64,000 bases of DNA from Spongiivirga citrea (GCF_010671565.1 NZ_JAABOQ010000008.1:94962-158961); one strand, 5' to 3'; positions 9,527 through 19,236 are shown, counted from the first letter of the stretch. The notes: generated from the letters alone by a model not told the origin. Program-made: numbers and translations.

Positions 9527-11776
9527 TTACTTTATAAATTGATAGGCAATTAAAGAAGCAAGATACGCAATACCGCTCATAGTAACCAATTGAAGTATTG
9601 GCCACTTCCAGCTATTGGTTTCCTTTTTAACGATAGCCAATGTACTCATACATTGCATTGCAAATGCATAAAACAATAATAATGATATCCCTGTAGCAAA
9701 TGTAAACACTTTTTTACCGGAACGAGCATGTACTTCTGACTGCATTTTAGCGGTAATAGTATTTCCTTCTTCATCGTCACCCTCGCTACCTACACTATAA
9801 ATGGTTGCCAAGGTGCCTATAAACACTTCACGAGCTGCGAATGAACTTACCAAAGCAATCCCAATTTTCCAGTCATACCCCAGTGGCTTTATTACGGGCT
9901 CAATAACTTTACCCACGGTACCCAAAGCTGAATTTTCTAGTTTTGAAGCGGCTACCGCATCATCAATAACTGCCTGTTTAAATTCAGGAGTTTTTTGTAA
10001 TACAGCGGCATTAATTTCTTGAGTTGTCAGTTCTTTTTGGTCTATTTCTGCTTCTTCTTTTAAATGGTTTTTGAAACGTGTAATTTTATTTTGAAATGAA
10101 ATTTCTTGAATCTCATTAAATCCGTTTTGCGAAATAGCGCTGGTAACAATCTCGTCGGCATTTTTAAAGGAATCATTAATGCCTACTGATGCCAATACCC
10201 AGAGTATAATGGAGATTGCCAGAATGATCTTACCTGCGCCGAATACGAATGACTTTGTTTTTTCAATAACATTGATCGCTACGTTTTTAAACATGGGAAG
10301 TTTATAGCTTGGCATTTCTATAACGAAATACGATCGGCTTTTAATTTTTAAAGTCCTATCTAAAATGTAAGCTGAAATAATTGCCGCTGCAAAGCCGATT
10401 AGGTAAAGCATCATCAGCGTAAGCGCTTGTGCATTTAATCCTAGATAACGATCATCTGGAATAACGAGTGCGATGATAATTGCATAAACAGGAAGTCGAG
10501 CAGAACAGGTTGTAAACGGTGTTACTAAAATGGTAATTAATCGCTCTTTCCAACTCTCGATATTTCTGGTTGCCATAATTGCTGGAATGGCACATGCGGT
10601 ACCAGATATTAGCGGGACAACACTTTTACCACTAAGGCCAAAACGGCGCATTCCTCTATCCAGTAGAAACACAACTCGGCTCATATATCCGGATTCTTCT
10701 AACACTGAAATAAATAGAAACAAAAATGCTATTTGAGGAATGAAAATGAAAATACCACTTAATCCAGGTATAATGCCTTCTGCAATTAGGCTAGTAAATG
10801 CACCTGCAGGCAGGCTATTCTTAGTCAATTCACTTAAAGAGGCAAAAGTTCCTTCAATCCAATCTTGCGGTACACTACTCCAATCAAAAATTGCTTGGAA
10901 AATTAGCAATAGAATGGCAAAGAAAATAAAATAACCCCATACCTTATGAGTAAGAATTCGGTCTAATTTTATGCGCAGATCCGTTGCAGATGAAAGGTCT
11001 ATTTTTTGCCCTTTTTTAAGAGCATTATTAATAAACTGATAGCGCTTAATAGTTTCTTTTTGCTGTAGGCGCTTTAAATACGACTTCGATTTTGTTTGAA
11101 ATTGCGTCGCATCGGCGATTGCTTTTCGGTCGATGTTTTTAAAATTCACATCTTGGGTAATCACCAACCATAGTTTGTATAAGGATTGGTTAGGAAATGC
11201 CTTGCGCAGACCATTAAAATAATCAGTATCAATCTCTGAAGTATTTAAACAGGGCGTTGTATCAATTCTTTTATAAGATATGATTAATTCCTTTAATTCA
11301 TTAATCCCAGTATTTTTGCGAGTACTAATGAGCGCTATTTTTGTTTTGAATTCCTTTTCGAGTAGCGGAATATCCAGAGAAATTCCCTTACGTGACATCC
11401 TATCTGCCATATTTATGACAAGAATAGTCGGAATATTCAGGTCTTTTATTTGTGTGAACAGGAGTAGATTGCGCTTAAGGTTTTCCACGTCGCTTACTAC
11501 GACAGCAACATCAGGATAATCTTTATCGTTTTTATTTAATAGTAACTCGATCACTACATTTTCATCGAGTGATGAAGCGTTTAAGCTATAAGTACCTGGA
11601 AGATCTAAAATATGTGCTTTTACTCCCCGGGGAAGCTTGCAAACACCTTCTTTTTTTTCCACAGTAATACCCGGGTAGTTACCTACCTTTTGATTTAAAC
11701 CTGTAAGAGCATTGAAAACAGATGTTTTTCCAGTGTTGGGATTGCCAATGAGTGCGACGTTTAGTTGTTTACTCAT
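9527..11776 (-). CDS. feoB: Ferrous iron transport protein B
   Basis: FeoB is the inner-membrane GTP-dependent Fe2+ permease. The 749-residue protein has the N-terminal G domain with G1 GNPNTGKTS (11-19), G3 DLPG (58-61) and G4 NMAD (122-125), the helical GDI-like segment, then two Gate domains with many membrane spans including SGTACAIPAIMATRN. A periplasmic/cytoplasmic insert of about 100 residues sits before the last helices, as is usual in Bacteroidota FeoB. It begins 6 bases after feoA. Confidence 0.97.
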   Translation of the reverse strand: MSKQLNVALIGNPNTGKTSVFNALTGLNQKVGNYPGITVEKKEGVCKLPRGVKAHILDLPGTYSLNASSLDENVVIELLLNKNDKDYPDVAVVVSDVENLKRNLLLFTQIKDLNIPTILVINMADRMSRKGISLDIPLLEKEFKTKIALISTRKNTGINELKELIISYKRIDTTPCLNTSEIDTDYFNGLRKAFPNQSLYKLWLVITQDVNFKNIDRKAIADATQFQTKSKSYLKRLQQKETIKRYQFINNALKKGQKIDLSSATDLRIKLDRILTHKVWGYFIFFAILLLIFQAIFDWSSVPQDWIEGTFASLSELTKNSLPAGAFTSLIAEGIIPGLSGIFIFIPQIAFLFLFISVLEESGYMSRVVFLLDRGMRRFGLSGKSVVPLISGTACAIPAIMATRNIESWKERLITILVTPFTTCSARLPVYAIIIALVIPDDRYLGLNAQALTLMMLYLIGFAAAIISAYILDRTLKIKSRSYFVIEMPSYKLPMFKNVAINVIEKTKSFVFGAGKIILAISIILWVLASVGINDSFKNADEIVTSAISQNGFNEIQEISFQNKITRFKNHLKEEAEIDQKELTTQEINAAVLQKTPEFKQAVIDDAVAASKLENSALGTVGKVIEPVIKPLGYDWKIGIALVSSFAAREVFIGTLATIYSVGSEGDDEEGNTITAKMQSEVHARSGKKVFTFATGISLLLFYAFAMQCMSTLAIVKKETNSWKWPILQLVTMSGIAYLASLIAYQFIK

Positions 11777-11782
11777 CTAGGA

Positions 11783-12013
11783 TTAGGCTATTTCTTCAAT
11801 TTCAATAAAGGCAGCTGTTTCTTTGCGTATGGCAAGGTGGCATCCATTAATATCTAAATACATGGGGTCGTTAAAAGGTGCTACCTGTAATAATTGAACC
11901 TCGTTGCCGGGGAGGCAACCCATTTCTAATAGTTTAAGAGGAACAAGATCAGACTCCACATTTTTAATAATTGCACGTTCTCCTCGTTCTAAATTAGCAA
12001 CGGTTCTTTTCAA
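11783..12013 (-). CDS. feoA: Ferrous iron transport protein A (TTG start)
   Basis: This 76-residue SH3-like cytoplasmic partner of FeoB has the typical GERAIIKNV and LLEMGCLPGNEVQLL signatures. The start is TTG at 12013: an in-frame TAA lies two codons upstream and the next ATG is at residue 31, inside the fold, so TTG is the only start that gives a full-length FeoA. A TATTTTTG -7 box lies about 30 bases upstream. It leads the feoA-feoB-exported protein operon. Confidence 0.93.
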   Translation of the reverse strand: MKRTVANLERGERAIIKNVESDLVPLKLLEMGCLPGNEVQLLQVAPFNDPMYLDINGCHLAIRKETAAFIEIEEIA

Positions 12014-12042
12014 TTTTTATTTAGATTGATTTTAATTAAGAG

Positions 12043-12050
12043 CAAAAATA
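12043..12050 (-). promoter_or_regulatory. -7 box for the feo operon
   Basis: On the minus strand this reads TATTTTTG, matching TAnnTTTG, 30 bases before the feoA start. No clear TTG element is present upstream, so an activator or iron-responsive regulator may be needed; that is inference. Confidence 0.4.
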
Positions 12051-12116
12051 CGGGAAAAACTATTAATGAAAAATTAAAATTGACAGTTATCTCATCTGGT
12101 TTGTCACGGTAAAATA

Positions 12117-12686
12117 TCAGTCGAAAACGACTATTACACTTAGTAAATAATAAATGAAATATGTAATACCAATACTTAAAATCAAACCTACTAGTAAACC
12201 TATAAATATCTGGTTATTCACTCGATTTTCTAAACATGCTTGGTCATGCTTTTTGGGATTGTAGTAAACAGGAATTTGCTTGCCAATAAGAAGCTTATTT
12301 TGTTCTTCTGTTTTTATAAAATCGGCCTGTTCAAAATAATTGCCCTTGTATTTGCTTATGTGTTTATAGTCTTTAATAAAGAGATAATCGCTTGGAGCGG
12401 TCTGGTTAGAGGTATATGTTTTAGCGCCAACAATATATTCATAGGTCTTTACAATAATGAATCTAAAATCGCCATCAACGCCGCTTCCAAATTTTTTAAA
12501 CCTAATTTCAGTAGCAATAACCTTACCGATGACCCGTTTCCAGTTTCGGCTTTTTCGCATTTGTATATAACCTACAATTCCCGAAATAAATAACCAATAC
12601 GAAAAGTACAGAAATAGCAGCGTAAAAATGCAAATGAATATTGTTGGAATTGTTTCTAATCCCCAATTGTCAAGGTTAAATTTCAA
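12117..12686 (-). CDS. DUF3592-type membrane protein (TTG start)
   Basis: This 189-residue protein has an N-terminal transmembrane helix (about 14-37), a soluble beta domain with the DUF3592 pattern (RVIGKVIATEIRF through YEYIVGAKTYTSN and IPVYYNPKKHDQACLE) and a C-terminal helix (about 164-186). The role of the family is unknown. The start is TTG at 12686: an in-frame TAG lies three codons upstream and no ATG precedes the first helix. It begins 24 bases after the SCO1-type gene and is probably cotranscribed. Confidence 0.75.
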   Translation of the reverse strand: MKFNLDNWGLETIPTIFICIFTLLFLYFSYWLFISGIVGYIQMRKSRNWKRVIGKVIATEIRFKKFGSGVDGDFRFIIVKTYEYIVGAKTYTSNQTAPSDYLFIKDYKHISKYKGNYFEQADFIKTEEQNKLLIGKQIPVYYNPKKHDQACLENRVNNQIFIGLLVGLILSIGITYFIYYLLSVIVVFD

Positions 12687-12710
12687 AATGAGCTATTTAG
12701 AATGCAGTTA

Positions 12711-13385
12711 TTAATCAACATAACTTTCCTTTAAAATTTTGATGTCCTTTAGAAGTTTTTTGATTTCTTCTTCTTTCGTTCCGTCATAATAACCACGAAC
12801 GCGTTTTTCTTTGTCTACTAACATAAAATTCTCAGTATGTATCATATCATAAGGTCCGCCGTCACCGTCATCTTGCACTGCCATATACGACTTTCTCGCT
12901 AGCTCATAAATCTGTTTTTTGTCACCTGTTACTAAGTTCCATTTACTACCAATAACACCTTTTTCTGTGGCATATTTATAGAGTTGTGCGACCGAATCTA
13001 TTTCTGGAGTTACCGTATGAGAAAGTAGTTTGACTTCAGGGTCATTCAAAATTAATTTTTGAACATCGCCCATGTTTTTGGTCATGATTGGGCATATGCC
13101 TTGGCAAGTGGTAAAAAAGAAATCAGCCACATAAATCTTGTCTTTATAATCTTCTTGTGTAATCGTATCACCGTTTTGATTGACAAGTTTGAAGTTGGCT
13201 ATTTTATGATATTTTTTTTTGTGTTGAATGCTGCTGTCAACCAGAGATGAATCCACTCCATTGGGATTAATAATAGGAAGCTTTTCTTTTTGCTTTAAGG
13301 CATTGTAAAACAAAAAAATGATAATGATAGAGAGCATCAGAAAAACAATTCCAAAGACTTTGTATCGACTAAAAAAACTGATCAT
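12711..13385 (-). CDS. SCO1/SenC/PrrC copper chaperone
   Basis: This membrane-anchored thioredoxin-fold protein delivers copper to, or reduces, the CuA site of cytochrome c oxidase. The 224 residues hold an N-terminal anchor (about 10-28), the copper motif CQGIC (Cys94, Cys98) and the distal ligand His183 (MIHTENF), all at expected spacing. A TAATTTTG -7 box lies 20 bases upstream of the ATG. It is divergent from rseP. Confidence 0.93.
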   Translation of the reverse strand: MISFFSRYKVFGIVFLMLSIIIIFLFYNALKQKEKLPIINPNGVDSSLVDSSIQHKKKYHKIANFKLVNQNGDTITQEDYKDKIYVADFFFTTCQGICPIMTKNMGDVQKLILNDPEVKLLSHTVTPEIDSVAQLYKYATEKGVIGSKWNLVTGDKKQIYELARKSYMAVQDDGDGGPYDMIHTENFMLVDKEKRVRGYYDGTKEEEIKKLLKDIKILKESYVD

Positions 13386-13404
13386 ATTCGCTGATTTCGT
13401 TCTG

Positions 13405-13412
13405 CAAAATTA
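13405..13412 (-). promoter_or_regulatory. -7 box for the SCO1-type gene
   Basis: The minus strand reads TAATTTTG, a match to TAnnTTTG, 20 bases before the start codon at 13385. The upstream TTG element is not obvious. Confidence 0.4.
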
Positions 13413-13548
13413 CGACCAGAATACCATAAACTTTGGAGGTTTTCATTAAAAAATTCATAAAAACAAACCGAGGCTAGAACTATCTTTTTTTACATAGCGC
13501 TAAAAACGTACTTTTACGCCCTAATTTTTACTGATACAAATCTCCCTT

Positions 13549-14868
13549 ATGGACATTGTTGTACAGATTGCACAATTTATAGCAATCATTTCTTTATTGG
13601 TCGTTTTACATGAGTTAGGCCATTTTATTCCGGCTAAACTATTCAAGACTAAGGTTGAGAAATTCTACTTGTTTTTTGATGTTAAGTATTCCCTTTTTAA
13701 AAAGAAGATTGGCGAAACTGTTTACGGTATTGGCTGGCTTCCGCTTGGAGGTTATGTCAAAATTGCTGGAATGATAGATGAGAGTATGGATAAAGAGCAA
13801 ATGAAGTTGCCACCAAAACCATACGAATTTAGATCAAAACCAGCTTGGCAACGATTGATTATTATGGTCGGCGGAGTCGTAGTGAATGTTTTACTCGCTT
13901 GGCTTATTTATTCAACCTTATTAATAGTAAAAGGAGATACTTATATTCCCGTTGAAAATTTAAAGGATGGATTACAAGTTACCGCTGAAGGCCAAAAATT
14001 AGGTTTTCAGGAAGGTGATAACATTATAGCAGTAGATGGTGAAAAGATCAAACGTTTTGATGAGATCATGCTTGAGGTTATTCTTGCGGATACAGTTGAA
14101 GTAATAAGAAACGACAAAAAAGTATTTATTCCTATTACCGATGAGGCACTAGGTGAGGTGTTTACCGGATTAAAAAATCCATTTTTTGCACCGAGAGTTG
14201 AGGCTGTTATAGGTCATGTAAGAGACACCCTTAATGCTGGTGAAGCTGGATTAAAAGAAGGGGACAGAATTCTTTCAGCAAATGGGAAACCTATTCGATT
14301 TTGGAATGAGTTTGTGAGTGCAATAGAGGATACGGAAAATGCAAACCTTAATTTAACTATTGATCGAGACGGAAGGCAAATAAACAAATCGGTTTATGTA
14401 GACAAGGGTGAAGCTATTGGTGTTGGTACAATGGCAGGAGCTGCATTATTTAAAACTGATGAATATTCATTAGGAGCAGGAATCCCCGAAGGTTTTAAAA
14501 AGACATTTCGAGAATTAAGCAAGCAAATACGTCAATTTAAAGTAATCTTCAAACCGAAAACAAAGGCATATACCCAGGTAAAAGGCCCTATTGGTATTAT
14601 CGAAGTATTACCTAAGACCTGGGACTGGGGCTTTTTCTGGAGATTTACAGCCATGTTCTCAGTATGGCTAGCATTTGTAAATATCCTACCAATTCCAGCC
14701 TTAGACGGTGGGCATGTCATGTTCTTATTATACGAAATGATTACAGGTCGTAAGCCAAGTGAGAAGGTATTAGAATATGGTCAAATTGCAGGATTTATTT
14801 TCCTAGTTGCTTTAATGGGAATCATTTTCGGAAATGATATCTGGAATATTATTAAAAGATTCCTTTAA
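13549..14868 (+). CDS. rseP: Site-2 (RIP) zinc metalloprotease
   Basis: RseP cleaves membrane-embedded substrates such as anti-sigma factors. The 439-residue protein has HELGH in the first transmembrane helix (His21, Glu22, His25), two PDZ domains (about 145-200 and 205-290), and the second metal motif NILPIPALDGGH near residue 390, followed by the last helices. Length and order are normal for the family. tRNA-Asn follows with its own promoter. Confidence 0.96.
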   Translation: MDIVVQIAQFIAIISLLVVLHELGHFIPAKLFKTKVEKFYLFFDVKYSLFKKKIGETVYGIGWLPLGGYVKIAGMIDESMDKEQMKLPPKPYEFRSKPAWQRLIIMVGGVVVNVLLAWLIYSTLLIVKGDTYIPVENLKDGLQVTAEGQKLGFQEGDNIIAVDGEKIKRFDEIMLEVILADTVEVIRNDKKVFIPITDEALGEVFTGLKNPFFAPRVEAVIGHVRDTLNAGEAGLKEGDRILSANGKPIRFWNEFVSAIEDTENANLNLTIDRDGRQINKSVYVDKGEAIGVGTMAGAALFKTDEYSLGAGIPEGFKKTFRELSKQIRQFKVIFKPKTKAYTQVKGPIGIIEVLPKTWDWGFFWRFTAMFSVWLAFVNILPIPALDGGHVMFLLYEMITGRKPSEKVLEYGQIAGFIFLVALMGIIFGNDIWNIIKRFL

Positions 14869-14886
14869 AAAATGAATTCTTTTGTT

Positions 14887-14915
14887 TTGGAGCTTTAAAA
14901 AAACTATTATATTTG
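14887..14915 (+). promoter_or_regulatory. Promoter of tRNA-Asn
   Basis: A perfect TATATTTG (14908-14915) with a TTG (14887-14889) 18 bases upstream. It lies about 50 bases before the mature tRNA and is the best promoter match in the window. Confidence 0.75.
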
Positions 14916-14966
14916 CACCCGCCTAAGCAAAATAGTTTGCTTGAAAAGGTATTAAAATATTGAAAT

Positions 14967-15040
14967 TCCTCCTTAGCTCAGTTGGTTAGAGCATCTGACT
15001 GTTAATCAGAGGGTCCTTGGTTCGAGCCCAAGAGGGGGAG
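14967..15040 (+). tRNA. tRNA-Asn (anticodon GUU)
   Basis: The cloverleaf folds fully: acceptor TCCTCCT (14967-14973) with AGGGGGA (15033-15039, one G-U pair), D stem GCTC/GAGC, anticodon stem TCTGA/TCAGA with loop CTGTTAA (anticodon GTT at 15001-15003), and T stem CTTGG/CCAAG with TTCGAGC. The discriminator is G and CCA is not encoded. Confidence 0.97.
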
Positions 15041-15043
15041 CTT

Positions 15044-15074
15044 AAAAAGCCAGTCAAAAATGACTGGCTTTTTT
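15044..15074 (+). terminator. Terminator of tRNA-Asn
   Basis: A 13-bp perfect stem, AAAAAGCCAGTCA (15044-15056) with TGACTGGCTTTTT (15061-15073), a four-A loop and a T run. This is a strong rho-independent terminator. Confidence 0.93.
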
Positions 15075-15385
15075 GTTAACTTTAGTTTGGTGTCTAAAAC
15101 TGTCTACATGTTATATTCTCAAAAGGCTCAATTGATTCAATAGAGGTAAAACTTTAGATTTTGATCAACGAATGGAGTTTCATGAAAATGGCAATTACAT
15201 AAGTTTACCGGGCAGTAATGGTAATTGGAATTTTTGATTACTGTCTTATTTAGTCTATCGCCTAGTTTTCGTAAATACGCTCTAAATGTAAGCTTAGTCT
15301 TAGCCCCATTTGACCCGAGAAAAGGGCAATAATAGTGCTACCCGTCATTTAAAAATGAGCAGCACATGTCTAAATCCTTGAATTT
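15075..15385 (+). other. Gene-free stretch with possible decayed coding sequence
   Basis: No intact gene. A short open frame at about 15146-15236 ends MEFHENGNYISLPGSN-NWNF and resembles the tail of a small beta-barrel (lipocalin-like) domain; another frame just before it also stops early. These could be remnants of genes disrupted near the tRNA, but they are too short to assign. A weak inverted repeat (GTGCT...AGCAC, about 15335-15365) has no T run. Confidence 0.3.
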
Positions 15386-15411
15386 AAAAAAACAATTATT
15401 GCTTAATAATT
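15386..15411 (-). terminator. Terminator overlapping the stop codon of the beta-helix gene
   Basis: On the minus strand AATTATT (15411-15405) pairs with AATAATT (15400-15394) around a 4-base loop and is followed by G and a run of T (15392-15386). The stem includes the last codons and the TAA stop at 15396-15398. Confidence 0.6.
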
Positions 15412-18242
15412 TTCTTTCTAATACTAAAATTAGAGACAGTACCTTCTAGACGAAGAAAGTAAAGGGAACTTGCAATTTTAGCAAGATTAGATATCCGAAG
15501 CTCACCATTGCGCATAGTAATCTTATCGTCTAAAATCACATGTCCGAGAATATCGACAATTTTAACTTTAAATACTTCATTCTCAAGTTCTGGAGGCAGA
15601 TTAATGCTAATCTCTTCGGTAAATGGATTTGGAACTATCTTGAAACCTTCTAATTCATCATTATCTGTCTCAGTGTCATCGGTTGCTTCTTCGTCATCTG
15701 TTGTTTCATCTTCATCCGGTGTTTCATCACCATCCGTTGTTTCATTATCATCTGTGTCCTGCGCATCCTGACAGAGAGCAGTGCTAGTGTAAGTGTCATT
15801 ATCAGTTTCAGTACCTGATAAATCAGTAATCATAGTAACGTTACCAGGATTATCTTGTTCAAGTGGCGGCTGAGGCGGTGCATCTGCACCAGGTATGAGG
15901 ATGAGTTCAGGAAAGTTATATAAGCCCTCTTTTGAAACCCAATCTGTTCGACCGCCTGAAAGCTCAAGGTCTCTTAAATAAATCGATACTATTTTATCGC
16001 CTACTAATTGCTCATTTACAAAGGTGGTAACATCCCATTCATACCAACCTTCACCAGAGTCTAAAGTTGTGGTACTAATTTCGACACCAACTTCTGTGGG
16101 CATATTATGGTAAATTAGATCTTCTTCTACCCAAGAATCATCTTCTATTCCTAGTGCTGTAATATTATAGTTGTCTCCTGAACCTTTTCTGTAAAGCCGA
16201 ACAATGGCCTGTTCAACTTCGGAGTGCATTGACTGTTGAAGACTAAATTTTAAAAAGGTTCGCCTATCCCTAAATTGATTACTGCCCATTCTTAATTCCC
16301 CACTACCTCCAAATGGTTCATCCTCACGATCGCTTACGTATGTGTCATCTATAGGCCTTAAACTATTAGGGTTTGGAGCTGGCCAAGAAGGCGGCAACCT
16401 AAGTGGTGGACTCTGCAAAGATTTACCGGCTACATCTAATTGAGCCAGATAGAGGTTTGGGGGACACAGAAAATCTGGGTCTATGGTTTCATGCCAATGA
16501 TCTGAAGTAATGGAAGTGGTTTCATCTGTAGTTATTCCAACCACTACATTGTTAAGGTTTTGGTCTGGATAGGATATGTTTTTTCCTGCTTTGATATTCC
16601 AATACACCGTATTTCGTCGAGAATCTCCTCCAAAACGCGAGTCTTCTCCTAAGTCAAATTCAGTGTAAAGATTGCTCCTATCACTGCCCGATTTATGTGT
16701 AATAACACCACCAACAAGAGATTTTACTTTAGAAAACACATTGTTATTAGCTCCTTGATGAGTCCCAATATCATGAGCCCATTGCCCGGTAATGAGCACG
16801 TCGTGTACCAAACAATTACTAGCACCATATAGAGTTATTCCGTAATGCCCAACCATATTCATCTGGTTTTGACGCAAGGGCCTTCGCTCATATTGGTCTA
16901 GAAGAATGTTCATAGTACTAATATGATCTCCACTTACTCGAAGCCCAAGATTGGCATTCTTAACAGAGATATTGCGTATCCAACTATGCTCTGCACCAGC
17001 AAAAATACCATTCGCTCCAGTACCGCTAAAATGTCCACTATGTTGTTCCTCCCTAAACTCAAGGGTGAAGTTCTCTATACTACGGTGAGTCCCACCATTA
17101 AAGTTGATAAATCCTGCCCCTTGAGCGTGTGTATAATCAAGCTCGGGATAAATTTCACTTAAATTATTAGGAAACTCAAGTATGGTCTCATACATGTCCT
17201 CTCCTCGAAGCACAAAATAATCCTGATCATTAACTTGAATCCAATCTTCAATTCTATACCGGCCATTAGGTACAAAAACAGCCATATTGTTAGGACAAGC
17301 CGCAATGGCATCTCTAAAGGCTTGGGTATCATCATTAACACCATCACCAATTGCACCAAAATCGAGTACATTAACTCCTACTGGCCATTCTGGGATAGCA
17401 TCACCTTGCATATATCCTACATTTGAAAAGTCTTGAACAAGACCATTAGGGTCCCAAAGCTCACCGCTTTCTCCCCAAATATCAGTATTTTCACAAATCT
17501 CAGAGTCATTTACTGTAGCTGTCACTCGAGCTTGGTTATCTACCCTGCCTAAATCAAAATCATCTTGTGTGATGGAATAATCCGCTTTGTAGATCCACGC
17601 CTCGTTTTCATCTAATTCGTTGTCTCCATCTATATCACCTTCTAAGTATTTTATTTCTACATAGGGATTGGGAGCTCGAAATAGGTAGTCTTCTACAATT
17701 ATATTTGTGAGGGTAACATCACCCGTATTTTTCACTGTATAGTTATATGTGATGATTTCTCCAACACTAAGACATCCATCATCATTAGCATCCTGTAGTG
17801 TGCTTTCATTAACAAGGGCGATTTGAGGTCCAGTTAATAAAGTTGCAGAATTAGGTTTAGTTGGGTTTTTACCACTAAGATTTTCTGATACATTGACCCA
17901 TCTAGACTTAATTAGCGAAAACACAGACTGTTTTCTTGCACTAACTTCTTCTAAATTATCCAGATTTACTGTTTTAAGGTTGTTGAAGGCAATTACATTT
18001 GTAGTATCTATGTCAAGAAGAGCGAGTGAGTTTTTATCATTGCTGACCTCTGGCATAGATATAGTTGCCTTATTTAGATCAATATCTTCAGTTTTAATGC
18101 GGGTGTAAGCAGATATTTTTTTTTCTTCCAGTTGCTCTAAAGTTTGTGCGTAGCACTTCGTCGTAAAGTCTGATTTTACGAAACTAGGAATTAAGTATAG
18201 AAAACAGAAAAGAGTACCGTGAGTTAAGCGTAAGTAAAACAT
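15396..18242 (-). CDS. Secreted beta-helix protein with T9SS sorting tail
   Basis: From ATG 18242 the protein has 948 residues; a TTG at 18260 would add six. In order (numbering from 18242): signal peptide (about 1-33), a spacer, a DUF11-like Ig domain (about 137-250, ITYNYTVKNTGDVTLTN), a Pectate_lyase_3 type right-handed beta-helix (from about 290, VLDFGAIGDGVNDDTQAF), a DNRLRE/CBM96-like domain (about 640-800, DDTYVSDREDEPFGGSGELRMG), an Asp/Glu/Thr-rich linker and a type A T9SS sorting domain (about 865-948, IVPNPFTEEISINLP). It is therefore exported and probably surface-anchored. Polysaccharide lyase or binding activity is inferred from fold only; no catalytic residues can be assigned. 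The sensor kinase and regulator genes lie upstream on the same strand. Confidence 0.85.
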   Translation of the reverse strand: MFYLRLTHGTLFCFLYLIPSFVKSDFTTKCYAQTLEQLEEKKISAYTRIKTEDIDLNKATISMPEVSNDKNSLALLDIDTTNVIAFNNLKTVNLDNLEEVSARKQSVFSLIKSRWVNVSENLSGKNPTKPNSATLLTGPQIALVNESTLQDANDDGCLSVGEIITYNYTVKNTGDVTLTNIIVEDYLFRAPNPYVEIKYLEGDIDGDNELDENEAWIYKADYSITQDDFDLGRVDNQARVTATVNDSEICENTDIWGESGELWDPNGLVQDFSNVGYMQGDAIPEWPVGVNVLDFGAIGDGVNDDTQAFRDAIAACPNNMAVFVPNGRYRIEDWIQVNDQDYFVLRGEDMYETILEFPNNLSEIYPELDYTHAQGAGFINFNGGTHRSIENFTLEFREEQHSGHFSGTGANGIFAGAEHSWIRNISVKNANLGLRVSGDHISTMNILLDQYERRPLRQNQMNMVGHYGITLYGASNCLVHDVLITGQWAHDIGTHQGANNNVFSKVKSLVGGVITHKSGSDRSNLYTEFDLGEDSRFGGDSRRNTVYWNIKAGKNISYPDQNLNNVVVGITTDETTSITSDHWHETIDPDFLCPPNLYLAQLDVAGKSLQSPPLRLPPSWPAPNPNSLRPIDDTYVSDREDEPFGGSGELRMGSNQFRDRRTFLKFSLQQSMHSEVEQAIVRLYRKGSGDNYNITALGIEDDSWVEEDLIYHNMPTEVGVEISTTTLDSGEGWYEWDVTTFVNEQLVGDKIVSIYLRDLELSGGRTDWVSKEGLYNFPELILIPGADAPPQPPLEQDNPGNVTMITDLSGTETDNDTYTSTALCQDAQDTDDNETTDGDETPDEDETTDDEEATDDTETDNDELEGFKIVPNPFTEEISINLPPELENEVFKVKIVDILGHVILDDKITMRNGELRISNLAKIASSLYFLRLEGTVSNFSIRKKIIKQ

Positions 18243-18424
18243 TTTAAAAGAATTGGGCAATTAAATATATTAAGAATTGTACCGGGAAGATATTTAATGT
18301 TAGAAGCGAGGAATATGAACAACCAATGATCATATAGAGGAAAGAACGCTTTTTACTTCCATCTAAAAAATACTAATTAACCAAAATGAATACTTACAGG
18401 AGGTAGACTGAAAATTGTATTTTC

Positions 18425-19192
18425 TTATTTTTTTAAGTTTAAATAACGAAAAAGACCATCACGTCTTCTTGTGGCTATAGGAAAGTAACACTCATTTATT
18501 AATTTACATCTTCCTCCATCTCTTTTATCTATAGATGCCATATGTTTTAAATTTATAATATATTTTTTATGTATTCTATAAAAGCCAAACGGTGTAAGGT
18601 CATTTTCATATTCGCCAATGTTTTTTGTTGCTACAATTTTGCTTCCATCTATTAAAAAGACTGATGTATAACGACCATCAGATTGTAGATATAAGATACT
18701 ATCATATTTAATGATTTGAATATCATTGAGGGATGCAATCGCGATGAAATTGGAGTTATTTTTGTTGACGATTATTGAGTCTAGTGATTTTTTTTGATCT
18801 TGTAGAGAATAAATCTCCTTAGAATAATTTTGATAAATTCTTTGTGTAGTTTTTATCATTTCATCGATATCTACGGGTTTTAAAATATAGTCAACGGCAT
18901 GATATTTAAAAGCTTCAATAGCAAAATTATCATATGCCGAAACAATAACAATTTTTATGTTTTCATATGCTATTTCTTCTAAAAGGCTAAAACAGGTTTG
19001 ATTTCCAATTTGGACATCCAAGAAAAGCACCCTAGGAGGGTTTTGGTTAATTAGTTTTTTTGCATCAGCTAAATTGAAGGCGATTCCAGTTAAATTAATA
19101 GTATCGCAATAAGTATTTATAATATGGGCCAATAATTTGGCACCTTTAGGATCATCTTCAACAATAATTGCTGATAAGGCATTTTTTAACAT
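18425..19192 (-). CDS. LytTR-family response regulator
   Basis: This 255-residue cytoplasmic protein has a receiver domain (about 6-125) with acidic pocket EDD (12-14), phospho-acceptor Asp59 (VLFLDVQIG) and a conserved Lys in YILKPVDIDE, followed by a LytTR DNA-binding domain (about 155-253, ILYLQSDGRYTSVF and FYRIHKKYIINLKHM). It sits 44 bases after the propeller sensor kinase and is its likely partner. The next gene on the strand, the secreted beta-helix protein, is a plausible target. Confidence 0.93.
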   Translation of the reverse strand: MLKNALSAIIVEDDPKGAKLLAHIINTYCDTINLTGIAFNLADAKKLINQNPPRVLFLDVQIGNQTCFSLLEEIAYENIKIVIVSAYDNFAIEAFKYHAVDYILKPVDIDEMIKTTQRIYQNYSKEIYSLQDQKKSLDSIIVNKNNSNFIAIASLNDIQIIKYDSILYLQSDGRYTSVFLIDGSKIVATKNIGEYENDLTPFGFYRIHKKYIINLKHMASIDKRDGGRCKLINECYFPIATRRRDGLFRYLNLKK

Positions 19193-19236
19193 GTGCTTTT
19201 TAGTTTATCCAAGTGATTTTGGGATAGAATTGTTAC

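Noticed and set aside
14967..15040. An attachment-site duplication of the tRNA-Asn 3' end
   Set aside because: No second copy of the tRNA 3' sequence was seen in the window, and there is no integrase gene.
15335..15365. GTGCT...AGCAC inverted repeat
   Set aside because: It has internal mismatches and no T run on either side, and a better terminator overlaps the stop codon at 15396.
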